Source: Methylomonas sp. UP202
GTDB taxonomy: Bacteria > Pseudomonadota > Gammaproteobacteria > Methylococcales > Methylomonadaceae
DNA: 64,000 nt
Direction of reading: 5' to 3'
Assembly (NCBI RefSeq): GCF_029910655.1
Contig: NZ_CP123897.1
Span: 1,054,001-1,118,000 of the forward strand
Part shown: positions 8,425 through 17,398 of the stretch, one piece after another
How the letters are laid out: each line of letters starts with the position of its first letter
Position numbering within the stretch: position 1 is the first letter of the stretch
Translations under genes and position numbers: made by a program
The notes under the pieces: generated by a model
The model's database searches: none
What the model saw: only the letters and a program-made list of their open reading frames with translations
Told to the model about the DNA's origin: nothing

Positions 8425-9399
8425 ATGAAAAAACAATTACCTAACGTTAAGAAAATAACCCTGCTTTCCGTCAACCTGGCCGCGTTGATGATTCTATCCG
8501 CGCCCGCTGACGCCAGCACCTTGAACGGCACTATCGGCGGTATGGCTTACTTGACTTATGACCAGCAGGTCTGGGCGACGATGAAAAGCGAGTGGTTTCG
8601 AAGCGATATACACGGTATTCCGTTAAATAATGGTGCCATGGAGCCCACCTCCAACACCTACGGCAACCGCTTCTTTTATCCGCAATTGTTCGTTGGCAAC
8701 GAGGTGCCGTCCGAAATTCCCAATTCGATAACCGCCTCGGATCGATCTATTCAGCGTGGCCAGTCCACGCCGGAAGCTATCGCGGCTTGGCGGATTGACG
8801 ACCCAGCGCAGCGAGTGCCACTCGAGCAGCCGGTTGGCGGCTGGGCGATGCCGGTGGAATCGGCCGATTCGCCGGGGTTGGATCCTGGTTGGGGGGCGGG
8901 GTATGCGCCGGGTTCGTACGGGCCGTTGATGGCCGACGGCATGGGTTATAGCGATCCCGACTTTCCGGATTTTGTCCATTACATTAGCTTGGGCGGTTCC
9001 TTGCGCTTTGCCAGCGACTTTGCTGCGCCTGGCGGTACGCTCTGGCTGCGGGGTATTGATATTCGAGAATATCAAAGCGGTGATACTAATAGATGGTATA
9101 TAGGTGCCAGCGGCCATGCGGAAACAGCCAAATATACGGCATTCCAGCTATTGAACCCTGTGTTTGGCGTTAATGCCCAAGGCATGCTGACCCTGGAATC
9201 TGATTACATTTGGGGGGACAGTTCGTGGGCCAGCTTTTTTCAACTTGGGGATCCAGAAGTCAATTTGGTTCTGGGTCACCTTTCCATCAACCCCGATGTT
9301 ACCTCTACGCCGGCGGTCCCGGTGCCGGGAGCGGTCTGGCTGTTCGGTACCGGCTTGCTGGGGCTGCTAGGCCTTAAGAGGCGGGGCCGCGCCGGCTAA
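8425..9399 (+). CDS. VPLPA-CTERM sorted surface protein, family B copy 3
   Basis: A 324-residue family B protein with an N-terminal Lys-rich signal peptide ending ADA-S. ATG 8425 is chosen because it starts the signal peptide and has AGGAAG seven bases upstream; an ATG at 8404 lies in frame but adds only basic residues. It carries TYDQQVWATM, FFYPQLF, WRIDDPAQRVPLEQP with AMPV, ISLGGSLRFASDF, FQLLNPVFGVNAQG, LTLESDY and VLGHLSINP, then a VPVPGAVWLFGTGLLGLLG tail. The tail begins VPVPG rather than VPLPG. The family A gene 140 bases upstream is probably in the same transcript. Confidence 0.8.
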   Translation: MKKQLPNVKKITLLSVNLAALMILSAPADASTLNGTIGGMAYLTYDQQVWATMKSEWFRSDIHGIPLNNGAMEPTSNTYGNRFFYPQLFVGNEVPSEIPNSITASDRSIQRGQSTPEAIAAWRIDDPAQRVPLEQPVGGWAMPVESADSPGLDPGWGAGYAPGSYGPLMADGMGYSDPDFPDFVHYISLGGSLRFASDFAAPGGTLWLRGIDIREYQSGDTNRWYIGASGHAETAKYTAFQLLNPVFGVNAQGMLTLESDYIWGDSSWASFFQLGDPEVNLVLGHLSINPDVTSTPAVPVPGAVWLFGTGLLGLLGLKRRGRAG

Positions 9400-9447
9400 G
9401 CGTCAAAGCCGTGGGACGTGCTGAACGACGCGCGGCACACCCTATAG

Positions 9448-9576
9448 GCTGAGTCGTAAGCAATCATAAGCGCGCCATCGAAGTAAGCTATCAATATCGA
9501 CCGTTGAAAGCGTGGTGGGCGATGGGTGGCTAAGGCTCCCATCGCCTTCGTTGGTAACCGCCAGGGAACTCTTTCG
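9448..9576 (+). pseudogene. Decayed 3' end of a family A gene
   Basis: About 130 bases align, nearly without gaps, with 8232-8361, which is the last 50 or so bases of the family A gene plus its downstream spacer. The former coding end is still readable (GAGTCGTAAGCAATCATAAG against GAGTCGCAAGCCATCATAGG) but now holds in-frame stops, and the spacer part (GAAAGCGTGG, CGATGGGTG, TAAGGCT, CGCCTTCGTTG) is also kept. This is what remains of a third A unit and shows that the array grew by segmental duplication and then lost parts. Confidence 0.65.
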
Positions 9577-9591
9577 GCGGGGTCGAATAGA

Positions 9592-9703
9592 TTTTATCGT
9601 TCCCACGCACCTGCGTGGGAATGCATCCCCTACCTCTCTAGTGGTGCGGCTTGGTACGCAGGAGCGTCTGTTTTGTGTTCCCACACTGGAGCTGGGAACA
9701 CAA
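9592..9703. repeat. Interspersed repeat, copy 2
   Basis: The same element as 3279-3396: it starts TTTTATCGTTCCCACG, contains the internal pair CACGCACCTGCGTGGGAATG, and ends with the inverted repeat TTGTGTTCCC / GGGAACACAA. This copy is slightly shorter and more palindromic than copy 1. It lies between the decayed family A remnant and the HEAT gene. Confidence 0.6.
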
Positions 9704-9787
9704 TAAATTGATGCGGGGTGCTTGCTGCCCGCTAGGGCGCGGGCAATCTGGCTTGGGTTGAGTTCTTTGATGGAGTTAAAACTAGAC

Positions 9788-10861
9788 ATGCGGAAATTCA
9801 GTGTTTTTTTTGTTCCGGTTTTCCTGGTGGCGTGTTTGTCGATTTATGTGCTCAAGGGGGCCGGGTTTGATCGGCCTGAATCGCAGACTGGGCAACCGGC
9901 CGGTTCGGCGACTGCTCCGCTGAGCCAATTGCTGGATGTTAACCCGCTTGGGCCTAAAATCCGGACCTTTACCGACGAGCAAGCCTGGCTGGATTTTTCC
10001 GACGACACCTCCACCGACGAGGTTGCCGACACTCAAAGTACAAGCCAGTTGCTGGTGGCATTGGAAGACAAGGCTGGGCAAGGGCTAAGCTACGAAGTGC
10101 TGCGGGACGGCGAGGAATTTCAACTGATCATGGCCCAGATCCAATCCGACCCCGCCGCCCGGCAGCAAGTGTTGGCGCACATTATGAAGTTCAGCGGCAC
10201 GCCGTTGGGCAAAACCCTGAGTTTGGCCTTGGCGACCTCCGGTGCCGCCGTGGGCATGTCGAAGCTTAAAGCGGCGGCCGTCCAGTTATTGCGGAAAGGT
10301 TCCGAGGAGCAACGGCTGGATGCCCTGCAATTGTTGGGCGCGACGGCCAGTTACGATGCTCCGACCCGCGCCGGTCTGCTGGATGTATTACGCGGAGACG
10401 GGGCGGCAAATTCGGAATTAGCGGTGGCGGCCATGGCTAATTTGGTTAAGCAAAGTGGAGGTGCTTCGCCGGCCGAGCAACAAGAGATCGTTAAGGCGGT
10501 TTATCCGTTTGTCGGCAACAGCGATCCGCAACTGCGGCTGAACGGCCTGCAAGTGCTGTCCAAGCTGGCGGGTAGCGATCAGGATGCCCAGCGGATTTTC
10601 GCCGAAGGGGTCAACGATGCCGATCCCGAGGTCAGACGTTGGGTGATTGCCGCGATGGGCAATGGCGAGTTTGCTTACGACAGCGTGCGCGAGCCGTTGC
10701 TGGCAACCTTGCAAAATCCGGATGAAGACCCGGCGGTGAAAGCCGTCGCGCAGCGGGCGCTGGAACGTTTTCCGTTGGACGATCAGGCGCGACAAATTTA
10801 CCAGGAACATCTGGCTAGCGAGTCTTACCAGGCGCCTACGGGCGGCTTTGGTTTCAATTAA
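9788..10861 (+). CDS. Membrane-anchored HEAT-repeat protein, family H copy 3
   Basis: A 357-residue paralogue of the gene at 4565. ATG 9788 is chosen because it begins the anchor segment MRKFSVFFVPVFLVAC, matching the MRLFKL start of copy 1, and GGAG lies 10 bases upstream; the upstream in-frame ATGs at 9722 and 9770 give non-homologous extensions. LVAC could be read as a lipobox, but hydrophobic residues continue after the Cys, so a plain membrane anchor is as likely. From about residue 110 there are HEAT-like repeats (VRRWVIAAMGNGEF, VKAVAQRALERF). The 3' 228 bases are almost identical to copy 2. Scaffold or assembly function is inferred from the repeats only. Confidence 0.7.
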   Translation: MRKFSVFFVPVFLVACLSIYVLKGAGFDRPESQTGQPAGSATAPLSQLLDVNPLGPKIRTFTDEQAWLDFSDDTSTDEVADTQSTSQLLVALEDKAGQGLSYEVLRDGEEFQLIMAQIQSDPAARQQVLAHIMKFSGTPLGKTLSLALATSGAAVGMSKLKAAAVQLLRKGSEEQRLDALQLLGATASYDAPTRAGLLDVLRGDGAANSELAVAAMANLVKQSGGASPAEQQEIVKAVYPFVGNSDPQLRLNGLQVLSKLAGSDQDAQRIFAEGVNDADPEVRRWVIAAMGNGEFAYDSVREPLLATLQNPDEDPAVKAVAQRALERFPLDDQARQIYQEHLASESYQAPTGGFGFN

Positions 10862-11580
10862 CGGGTTTGATATCCAGTCCGGTCAGGCGCTGAAAACGCC
10901 AAAATGCGAATTGGGTTTGCCCAATATCGTTTATTGAGGTTCTTCCGCCTTTTCAAAATAAGGATCGAAGGGGATATATTTGGAAAATCTCTCCAGCCCT
11001 CTTTTGCAAAGAGCGGAACAAATACCGAAAGTTTGAAAAATAAGCTTGCTACGCGCGTCTCAATCCGGATTTGGGAAAGTTTCCTAATCAATGGTTTCGT
11101 CTTGGTGCCGGCAAATCCGTTGCAGTTGCGAGTGGCGGCAAAATTAAGCGATTTCCGTTAGTTTTTTATTAGAAACACAGGGGTTAACACAGTTTAATTT
11201 CGCCGAAATTTCATTTGGCCGCGTATTGGAAACTGCTTGGTTTCCAATGTAACCGTTAATTTAAGGCCTAATCGGCGATTGTTCGAGGCTTTAAAAACCG
11301 AATCGGTAGTTGATGGCTATTGGTATAAATTTTGCTGAATAGTCGTCGAGTAAGTTCTACAATGATCTCATCAAGAAACTCGGACTTATTCGCGATCGTA
11401 TTCCCCGGTAAAGCTAAATCTGAAAAATTCAATGTGTTTTCGGGGGAAGACCATTTAATTGCCCTTCCTGGGGCAATCGCCCGTTAGAGCGCAAGCTTTG
11501 CATATTTGATGGATATTGATCCAGAGAGATAGGGGGCTTGTCTTGGCGAGATATTATTAATCAATTGGAGTTATCAATTC
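10862..11580. other. 719-base non-coding stretch
   Basis: No convincing gene. The segment around 10980-11030 (CTCTCCAGCCCTCTTTTGCAAAG) looks like part of a dispersed CCCTC...TTTGCAAAG-type repeat whose chance translations are common in genomes. A perfect hairpin TTGGAAAC / GTTTCCAA lies at 11226-11247 without a T-run. The last 20 bases hold the GGAG ribosome-binding site of the next gene. Confidence 0.4.
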
Positions 11581-12600
11581 ATGAAACGGAAACTAAAATC
11601 GCTGGCCCTGGGAGGCGGCGTATTGCTTTGCGGTTTAACCTCTTCGGCGGCCAATGCGACCTTGGCCGGCGGTACGGCTTATATCACCTTCGATCAGGAA
11701 GCGTTGGCGACCGATTTGATCGGCACGGCGCGCTATACCGGCGTTAGAACGCAGAGTTTATACAACTACGAGTCGTTTGCCCCGGCCAACGCCGATGGCA
11801 AGCGCTTCTTTTACATTCAAAAATTCGAAGACAAAACGGTTGATGCGCCGATACTGAGTTCGAACTTGGCTTCCGATTTTAATATCCGCAAACAACTTCC
11901 CGATCCTGAAACGAGTGCTTTAGCGAAATCGCAATGGCGGCTACAACCGTCGGAAGAAAAGCCCATGGCCTTGCCGGACGGCGGTTTTGCGCTGTCTGTG
12001 CATAGTTACACCGACGGCGTCGATCCCGGTTGGGGCGCGGGGTATTCCACAACGACTTGGAATTCGGAAACCAATCCCGACGGTATTATCAGTCTGGGCG
12101 GGTCATTCAGAGTGGCTAGCGACTTTTTTAATTCATCCGTTATTGCCACCACCGGCACCGGCCCCGACGATCCGACGAACGTTAATACTTATGACCCTAA
12201 CGGCGGCGGCGCGGTTTGGTGGCGCGGTTTGGATTTGCGCTACAACTCAGAAGGTCGCTGGAAAGGTTGGTGGATAGGCAATAACGCCTACGGTCCGGCT
12301 AAGGGTTCGATTTTTAAGCTGGTCAATCCGATTGTATCCGTTAATCCGGAAAACGGCCTGCTCAGCATCGATGCCGACTTCAACTGGGGCGCGGATCACG
12401 ACTGGTCGGACGGCTCAGATTGGTATGCATTTTTATGGGCCGCGCAAGACAATATCGACGGCACGAAAATCCTCGGCCATATTTCGTTGAACGTTAGCGG
12501 TAATGTTGCTCCGGTGCCTCTGCCCGGCGCGGTCTGGTTGATGTTGAGCGGCTTATTCGGTTTGTTCGGTTGCTCGCGTAAGCAAATGGCAAAAGGATAG
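11581..12600 (+). CDS. VPLPA-CTERM sorted surface protein, family B copy 4
   Basis: A 339-residue, more divergent member of family B. Signal peptide ends NA-T; tail is VPLPGAVWLMLSGLFGLFG followed by SRK, with MLSG replacing the usual FGSG. Shared motifs include AYITFDQEALAT, KRFFYIQ, QWRL, ISLGGSFRVASDF, WWRGLDLRY, FKLVNPIVSVN and ILGHISLNV. An insertion near residues 195-215 (GTGPDDPTNVNTYDPNGGG) is absent from the other copies. It stands alone between two 700-base gene-free stretches, with GGAG upstream of ATG 11581. It is the last member of the left array before the biosynthetic cluster. Confidence 0.8.
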   Translation: MKRKLKSLALGGGVLLCGLTSSAANATLAGGTAYITFDQEALATDLIGTARYTGVRTQSLYNYESFAPANADGKRFFYIQKFEDKTVDAPILSSNLASDFNIRKQLPDPETSALAKSQWRLQPSEEKPMALPDGGFALSVHSYTDGVDPGWGAGYSTTTWNSETNPDGIISLGGSFRVASDFFNSSVIATTGTGPDDPTNVNTYDPNGGGAVWWRGLDLRYNSEGRWKGWWIGNNAYGPAKGSIFKLVNPIVSVNPENGLLSIDADFNWGADHDWSDGSDWYAFLWAAQDNIDGTKILGHISLNVSGNVAPVPLPGAVWLMLSGLFGLFGCSRKQMAKG

Positions 12601-13301
12601 GCTCTTTAGCCATTGCTTAAAACGCCCTAAACTTGAGCCTAGTCAAACCATGGCGGGAGTTTTCCTCCGGAAGGATGACGATTAACAAAAGACTCGCCTG
12701 CCAATAATCAGCTTCACCCACTGACAAAGCGCCGCGGCTGCAACGGCCGCCGGCGTATGTTTCGTCCATCTGTTTTCGGTTGGTCATTTACCTCTTCTCC
12801 GGCAACACCTTTCCGAGTTAGTTAAGCCGGTATGACTCACATAAATAGGCCTTCGAAATTCCCGGGGCAGTTCACTCTGTGTTGTCGCCCGATAGGCGTT
12901 GAGTACAAAACGCGGCGCATCAGTGTCTCATCGCGATAGGGTGCGGTGCCAGACCGCGACGCAATTCGTCGATTATCCTGGTTTTGTGAGCGTCGCGTTG
13001 AATAAGGCGGTAGGTTGAAGGGCTCAAACGCTCGGCGAGGTTTCTTAAGCTATGTGTTTTAACGCAATAAAAACAGGTGAAATCACTTACTTTTTTTACT
13101 AGTCGATTCGCAAAGCATTTCAGCAAACCCATTTTACGGTTTTGCTAGGCGAACATAGGGGTTTTGGTTGTCTTTATTTAAAAAAAATACACTAATTTTC
13201 AATTGGTTATATTTTTGATGATGGCTCGGTTGTTTCTTGTTTTTCTAAGTGGCGCGTTTGTTGCATTTAGTTGAAGCAATCTTATTGCTGCATAGATAAC
13301 C
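12601..13301. other. 701-base non-coding stretch upstream of the biosynthetic cluster
   Basis: No supported gene. A 70-codon frame on the minus strand (12920-13132) lacks a ribosome-binding site and a recognisable family. The last 150 bases are AT-rich (a run of eight A residues near 13185, then ATTTTCAATTGGTTATATTTTTG), which would suit a promoter for the gene cluster starting at 13302; no clear -35/-10 pair or metal-regulator box could be assigned by eye. Confidence 0.4.
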
Positions 13302-14879
13302 ATGATCTTAACGTCGCCTCAAACTCTCGCCGAAATCTCTACATGGCAAGCGCAATACCAGGGGGATTCAATTGCCTTCGTATTCGAAGAGCAGAGTTTG
13401 ACGTTTCGCGAATTCGATCAACGGGCTAATCAAGTAGCGGCGGGTCTGTTAGCTGTCGGGATAGAGCCTGGGGCGCGCGTTGCGATATTGAGCAAGGACA
13501 GTATTAATAGCTACGAAGTGCTATTCGGTTGCGCAAAAGCCAGAGCGGTTTTAATCGGAATTAACTGGCGGCTGACCCCGCAGGAAGTTCATTACATTCT
13601 GCAGCACGGCAACGCCGAGATTTTGTTTATCTCTCGGGAATTACTAGAAAGAATCGAGGCCGTGAAAAGCGAGTTGCCGAGTTTGCGCAAGATTATCGTA
13701 TTGGATGGCGAATTCGAGGATTATTCGGGTTTCCAAAATTGGCGGGATCAATTTTCGCCGAATAGCGTCGGTCTGACTTATGCGCCGGATGAAGTCGTTG
13801 TGCAAATGTATACCAGCGGCACTACCGGCCATCCAAAAGGCGTGCAACTGCCGAATTATTCGTTCTTTAGATTGATGCAGGGAATGCGCGAGCAAGGCGA
13901 TCATTGGATGAACTTGAATCCGGACGACAAATTGCTGATTTCACTGCCGCAATTTCACATGGGCGGAATTTGGTGGGCGATTCAGGGCTTCATCGCCGGC
14001 GCGCAAGGTTTCATTATCGATACGTTTATTGCTTGGAAGGTGTTGGAACTGATCGAACGTCACCGGATTAGCAAAGTGCCGATGGTACCCGCGATGATTC
14101 AAACCACTTTGGCGGAACCTTCTTGCGAAACCACCGATTTATCGTCGGTACGGGGTTTTTTATACGGTGGATCGCCCATCGCGCCTGCGTTGCTGCAAAA
14201 GGCGATGCAGCGTTTCAACTGCGGATTTTTCCAAATCTACGGTATGACCGAAACCGGCAATATGGCGGTTTGCCTGCGCCCCGAAGATCACTCGCCGGCA
14301 CATCCAAAACGTCAAGAATCCGCGGGCAGACCGTTGCCAGGTGTGGAGATACGCGTATCGGATATATCAGGAAATGCCTTGCCGGCTAATGCGGTCGGCG
14401 AAATCTCGATTAAGTCGCCCGCTAACATGATTGGTTATTGGAACAACGACGAGGCAACCCGGGAGTGTCTGTCGGAACACGGATGGATTAGAACCGGAGA
14501 CGCCGGTTACGTCGACGAGGAAGGCTATTTGTATATCTGCGACAGGATTAAGGACATGATTATTTACGGCGGCGAAAACATTTATCCCGCCGAAATAGAA
14601 GCGGCGCTGTGCGAGCACGAAGCTGTCGCCGAAGCAGCGGTCATCGGTATACCAGACGAGCGTTGGGGCGAGGTCGTCAAGGCGTTTGTCGTATTGCGGC
14701 CCGGCCAAGCGATTAAGGCGCGCGAACTGATTAACTTTACCCGAAATCGAATCGCCGACTTCAAGGCGCCAAAGTCGATCGATTTTCTCGAAAAGCTGCC
14801 TCGGAACCCGAGTGGCAAAATATTAAAACGAGAATTGAGAATGCCTTATTGGGCTGGCCAAGTTCGGCAAGTCAATTAG
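13302..14879 (+). CDS. Acyl-AMP ligase (FadD10/ScoC-type role), first gene of isonitrile lipopeptide-like cluster
   Basis: A 525-residue ANL-superfamily enzyme. Visible motifs: the P-loop-like YTSGTTGHPKG at residues 170-180, YGMTETG near 313, a TGDAG motif near 398, RIKDMIIYGGENIYP, and the C-terminal NPSGKILKREL with the likely catalytic Lys near 505. Such enzymes adenylate a carboxylic acid and pass it to CoA or an acyl carrier protein. In isonitrile lipopeptide clusters (M. tuberculosis FadD10, Streptomyces ScoC) the homologue loads a fatty acid directly on an ACP. Here the ACP is probably the N-terminal domain of the synthase at 17799. The gene order with ScoE- and FcoT-like genes supports this role; the fatty acid itself cannot be read from sequence. 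ATG 13302 lacks a strong ribosome-binding site. Confidence 0.8.
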   Translation: MILTSPQTLAEISTWQAQYQGDSIAFVFEEQSLTFREFDQRANQVAAGLLAVGIEPGARVAILSKDSINSYEVLFGCAKARAVLIGINWRLTPQEVHYILQHGNAEILFISRELLERIEAVKSELPSLRKIIVLDGEFEDYSGFQNWRDQFSPNSVGLTYAPDEVVVQMYTSGTTGHPKGVQLPNYSFFRLMQGMREQGDHWMNLNPDDKLLISLPQFHMGGIWWAIQGFIAGAQGFIIDTFIAWKVLELIERHRISKVPMVPAMIQTTLAEPSCETTDLSSVRGFLYGGSPIAPALLQKAMQRFNCGFFQIYGMTETGNMAVCLRPEDHSPAHPKRQESAGRPLPGVEIRVSDISGNALPANAVGEISIKSPANMIGYWNNDEATRECLSEHGWIRTGDAGYVDEEGYLYICDRIKDMIIYGGENIYPAEIEAALCEHEAVAEAAVIGIPDERWGEVVKAFVVLRPGQAIKARELINFTRNRIADFKAPKSIDFLEKLPRNPSGKILKRELRMPYWAGQVRQVN

Positions 14880-14998
14880 CGCGAGGCGGATTTTCGCCGC
14901 GACCGGGTTTCGTTAAAGCGTATTGGCGGAGCATTTTATGAGCTGTTATCCGCCGGGAAATTTATAAAACCTTCACCTTTGGTTAGAGGAGAGTATGT

Positions 14999-15895
14999 AT
15001 GAGCGTTGAGACCTTGGAAATGGAAGTGATCGAATCAAAATCCGGAAAAATAGGCGCCGAAATCCGTGGCCTGGATATCAATGGGTTGGCGGATGACGCG
15101 CCGGAACTGGGCATGATTCGTAGCTTGATCTACAAGAATAAACTGGTTGTACTGCGCGATCAGGAATTGGATGAACAAAAATACGTTGCATTCGCCCGTA
15201 AACTTGGGCGGCCGCAAGTCTATTTTCAGCCGCAATATCATCATCCGGATCATCCCGAGATATTTGTTTCTTCGAATGTGCCGGATCAAAACGGTAACAA
15301 AATCGGCGTTTCCGGTACCGGAAAATATTGGCATACCGACTGCGCGTTCGAAAAGAATCCCTTGTCGTTTACCTCGGTTTATCCCTTGATTTTCCCGAAA
15401 ATGTCTAGGGAAACCTCTTACATCGATATGGTAACGGTATTGGAAAATCTGCCTGCGGATTTAAGACAGTATGTCGACGATAAAATCTATATCCATGCGG
15501 GGCAATTACGATACAAAGTTCAAGCGTCCGATATCGATAAATCGCTGGCCGAGCTTCTCGATAGGATTAATAGCGAAGTGCCGCCGGTCGAGCATCCCGC
15601 CGTTATTCAGCACCCGGTAACCGGTGAGTTTTCGCTTTACATCAGTAGCGGCTTTACGACAAAAATCGCAGGTTTGACTCACGAGGAAAATCAGCGCGCG
15701 TTGACGGCGCTATTTGATTTTATCGAACGTCCCGAACATGTGCATACTCACTATTGGGAAGAAGGCGATTTGATTATATGGGATAACCGCTCGGTTATAC
15801 ACAAGGCATCCGGCGTCAAGCCGGGAGAAACCAGCAAAATGTATCGGGTCGGTATTTACGATGACTTGCCGTTTTACGTGGGTATCGGCAATTAA
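14999..15895 (+). CDS. ScoE-like Fe(II)/2-oxoglutarate oxidase, putative isonitrile synthase, copy 1
   Basis: A 298-residue TauD/TfdA-family protein. The iron ligands are visible as H112 and D114 (YWHTDC) and H268 (IHKAS, just after IWDNRS). The segment LGRPQVYFQPQYHHPDHPE, then FVSSNV and IGVSGTG before the HTD motif, is as I remember it for ScoE and Rv0097, the enzymes that turn an N-carboxymethyl-3-amino fatty acid into an isonitrile by oxidative decarboxylation. Plain taurine dioxygenases do not share this Tyr-rich segment. AGAGGAGAG lies just before ATG 14999. A very similar gene follows at 15960 and a thioesterase gene after that, matching the Rv0097-Rv0098 neighbourhood. Isonitrile formation is therefore the best inference; a hydroxylase role is the alternative. 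Confidence 0.8.
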   Translation: MSVETLEMEVIESKSGKIGAEIRGLDINGLADDAPELGMIRSLIYKNKLVVLRDQELDEQKYVAFARKLGRPQVYFQPQYHHPDHPEIFVSSNVPDQNGNKIGVSGTGKYWHTDCAFEKNPLSFTSVYPLIFPKMSRETSYIDMVTVLENLPADLRQYVDDKIYIHAGQLRYKVQASDIDKSLAELLDRINSEVPPVEHPAVIQHPVTGEFSLYISSGFTTKIAGLTHEENQRALTALFDFIERPEHVHTHYWEEGDLIIWDNRSVIHKASGVKPGETSKMYRVGIYDDLPFYVGIGN

Positions 15896-15959
15896 CATTC
15901 GATACGGTTAGTTTGGTCGAAACTTGTTCTATTAACATTACTATTATTAAGGGTAGCGC

Positions 15960-16853
15960 ATGATTACTAAGAGTAAGGGATTGGAAATTAACGAAGCGAA
16001 ACAGGGTAAAATCGGTGCGGAAATTATTGGCTTGGATGTCAATAGTTTGTCCGAAAACGCGCCGGAACTGGCGCTGATTAGACAATTAATATATAAAAAT
16101 AAATTGGTGGTCTTGCGCGGTCAGGAGCTGAATGCCGAAAGATATGTTGCATTCACTCGGAAACTTGGTCGTCCGCAAGTATATTTCCAGCCTCAATACC
16201 ATCATCCTGATCACCCGGAAGTATTCGTTTCGTCGAATGTGATCGAAGCGGACGGCAAAAAACTGGGCGTTTCCGGCACGGGGCGGTATTGGCACACCGA
16301 TTGCGCTTTCGAAAAGCATCCATTGTCGTTTACTTCGATTTATCCGTTGGTTTTTCCCAAATCGGCGAGAGAAACCTCTTACATCGATATGGCGGCGGTT
16401 TACAGCAAACTGCCGGACGAACTCAGGTCTTACGTCGAAACGGCTACCGCGGTTCATGAAGGTAAAATGCGCTATAAGGTTCAAGCGTCGGATATCGACA
16501 AATCGCTTGCCGAATTGCTCGATCGTATTCACAACGAAGTCCCGCCGGTTAACCATCCGGCCGTAATCCAACATCCGGTCACGGGCGAGAAAATCCTGTA
16601 TATCAGTAGCGGCTTTACCACCAAGCTGGCCGGTCTGAATTACGAAGAAAATGAACGGGTGATGCAGGCCTTATTCGACTTTGCGGAAAAACCGGAACAT
16701 ATTCACACCCATTATTGGGAAGAGGGCGATCTGATTATCTGGGATAACCGACCTCTGGTACACAAAGCGTCATCCATACAACCCGGAGAGAAAAGCAAAA
16801 GTTACAGAATCGGGATTTACGACGACTTGCCTTTTTATGTGGGAATTAACTAA
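15960..16853 (+). CDS. ScoE-like Fe(II)/2-oxoglutarate oxidase, putative isonitrile synthase, copy 2
   Basis: A 297-residue tandem paralogue of the preceding gene with iron ligands at the same positions (H112, D114, H268) and the same LGRPQVYFQPQYHHPDHPE segment. Differences gather in the N-terminus and around residues 145-165 (AAVYSKLPDELRSYVETA), which could alter substrate or step specificity. AAGGGT precedes ATG 15960. Its stop overlaps the next start by one base (TAATG), so translation with the thioesterase is probably coupled. Known actinobacterial isonitrile lipopeptide clusters use one such oxidase for the whole four-electron conversion, so a second copy is unusual. It may split the two oxidations, accept another chain length, or be redundant. 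Confidence 0.8.
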   Translation: MITKSKGLEINEAKQGKIGAEIIGLDVNSLSENAPELALIRQLIYKNKLVVLRGQELNAERYVAFTRKLGRPQVYFQPQYHHPDHPEVFVSSNVIEADGKKLGVSGTGRYWHTDCAFEKHPLSFTSIYPLVFPKSARETSYIDMAAVYSKLPDELRSYVETATAVHEGKMRYKVQASDIDKSLAELLDRIHNEVPPVNHPAVIQHPVTGEKILYISSGFTTKLAGLNYEENERVMQALFDFAEKPEHIHTHYWEEGDLIIWDNRPLVHKASSIQPGEKSKSYRIGIYDDLPFYVGIN

Positions 16854-17398
16854 TGACTTCTATTTTGGAATTGCCGGAGCGGGAAGCGCTCAGTTTAACG
16901 GATATTGACGCTTCGTTTGTAAAAACGGTGTTGACGCCTTATCGGGAGAGTTGTCGGTACTTAAAAAAGGCGTATTTTCAACAGCAGGAAGACTTGGGTA
17001 TTCAGGGTATGCTGATGAATGGCGAGTTTTCAATTCCGGAGTCTTGTTACATCGACGATACCGGGCATTTCAATGCCGTAGAATATAATATCTGCTACAA
17101 CCAGATTGCTTACGTTCATTTGGGTTATTGCATAAAAAATGGATTAATTCCGGAGTTGGGCGACTACGATCCCGATTTGTTTTTTGAGAAGCAGCTTTCG
17201 AATTTCTTGATTGCCAATCTCAATTCCGGTTTTCAAAGTCTGATTAACGCGAAGCACTTCTACGGCACATTCGGTATTCATACCGTAAAAAAAACGTCCC
17301 GCTGTGTGTTTCTGAAAACATTTTGTCATTTTCACGATGACGAGGTCGGTAAATCCAAGGGTGAAGTGATGCTGGCTATATTGCGTCCCGGTCCTTAA
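16853..17398 (+). CDS. FcoT/ScoD-like thioesterase-family protein
   Basis: A 181-residue protein. The segment GHFNAVEYNICYNQIAYVHLGY matches, from memory, the diagnostic GHFNAVE-x-x-x-C-x-NQLAY of M. tuberculosis FcoT (Rv0098, 183 residues), and CRYLKKAYF near residue 35 matches its CRYL segment. In isonitrile lipopeptide pathways this hot-dog-fold protein promotes addition of glycine to an alpha,beta-unsaturated acyl-ACP and release of the product, which the ScoE oxidase then converts. The start overlaps the stop of the upstream oxidase gene by one base, so the two products are made together. A plain long-chain acyl thioesterase is the alternative reading, but the neighbours argue for the isonitrile role. 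Confidence 0.8.
   Translation: MTSILELPEREALSLTDIDASFVKTVLTPYRESCRYLKKAYFQQQEDLGIQGMLMNGEFSIPESCYIDDTGHFNAVEYNICYNQIAYVHLGYCIKNGLIPELGDYDPDLFFEKQLSNFLIANLNSGFQSLINAKHFYGTFGIHTVKKTSRCVFLKTFCHFHDDEVGKSKGEVMLAILRPGP

Noticed and set aside
10904..11161. 85-residue plus-strand frame after the HEAT gene
   Set aside because: Covers a CCCTC...TTTGCAAAG dispersed-repeat-like segment; no start signal and no family.
12920..13132. 70-residue minus-strand frame upstream of the biosynthetic cluster
   Set aside because: No ribosome-binding site, no recognised family and no partner genes; it could be real but cannot be supported.
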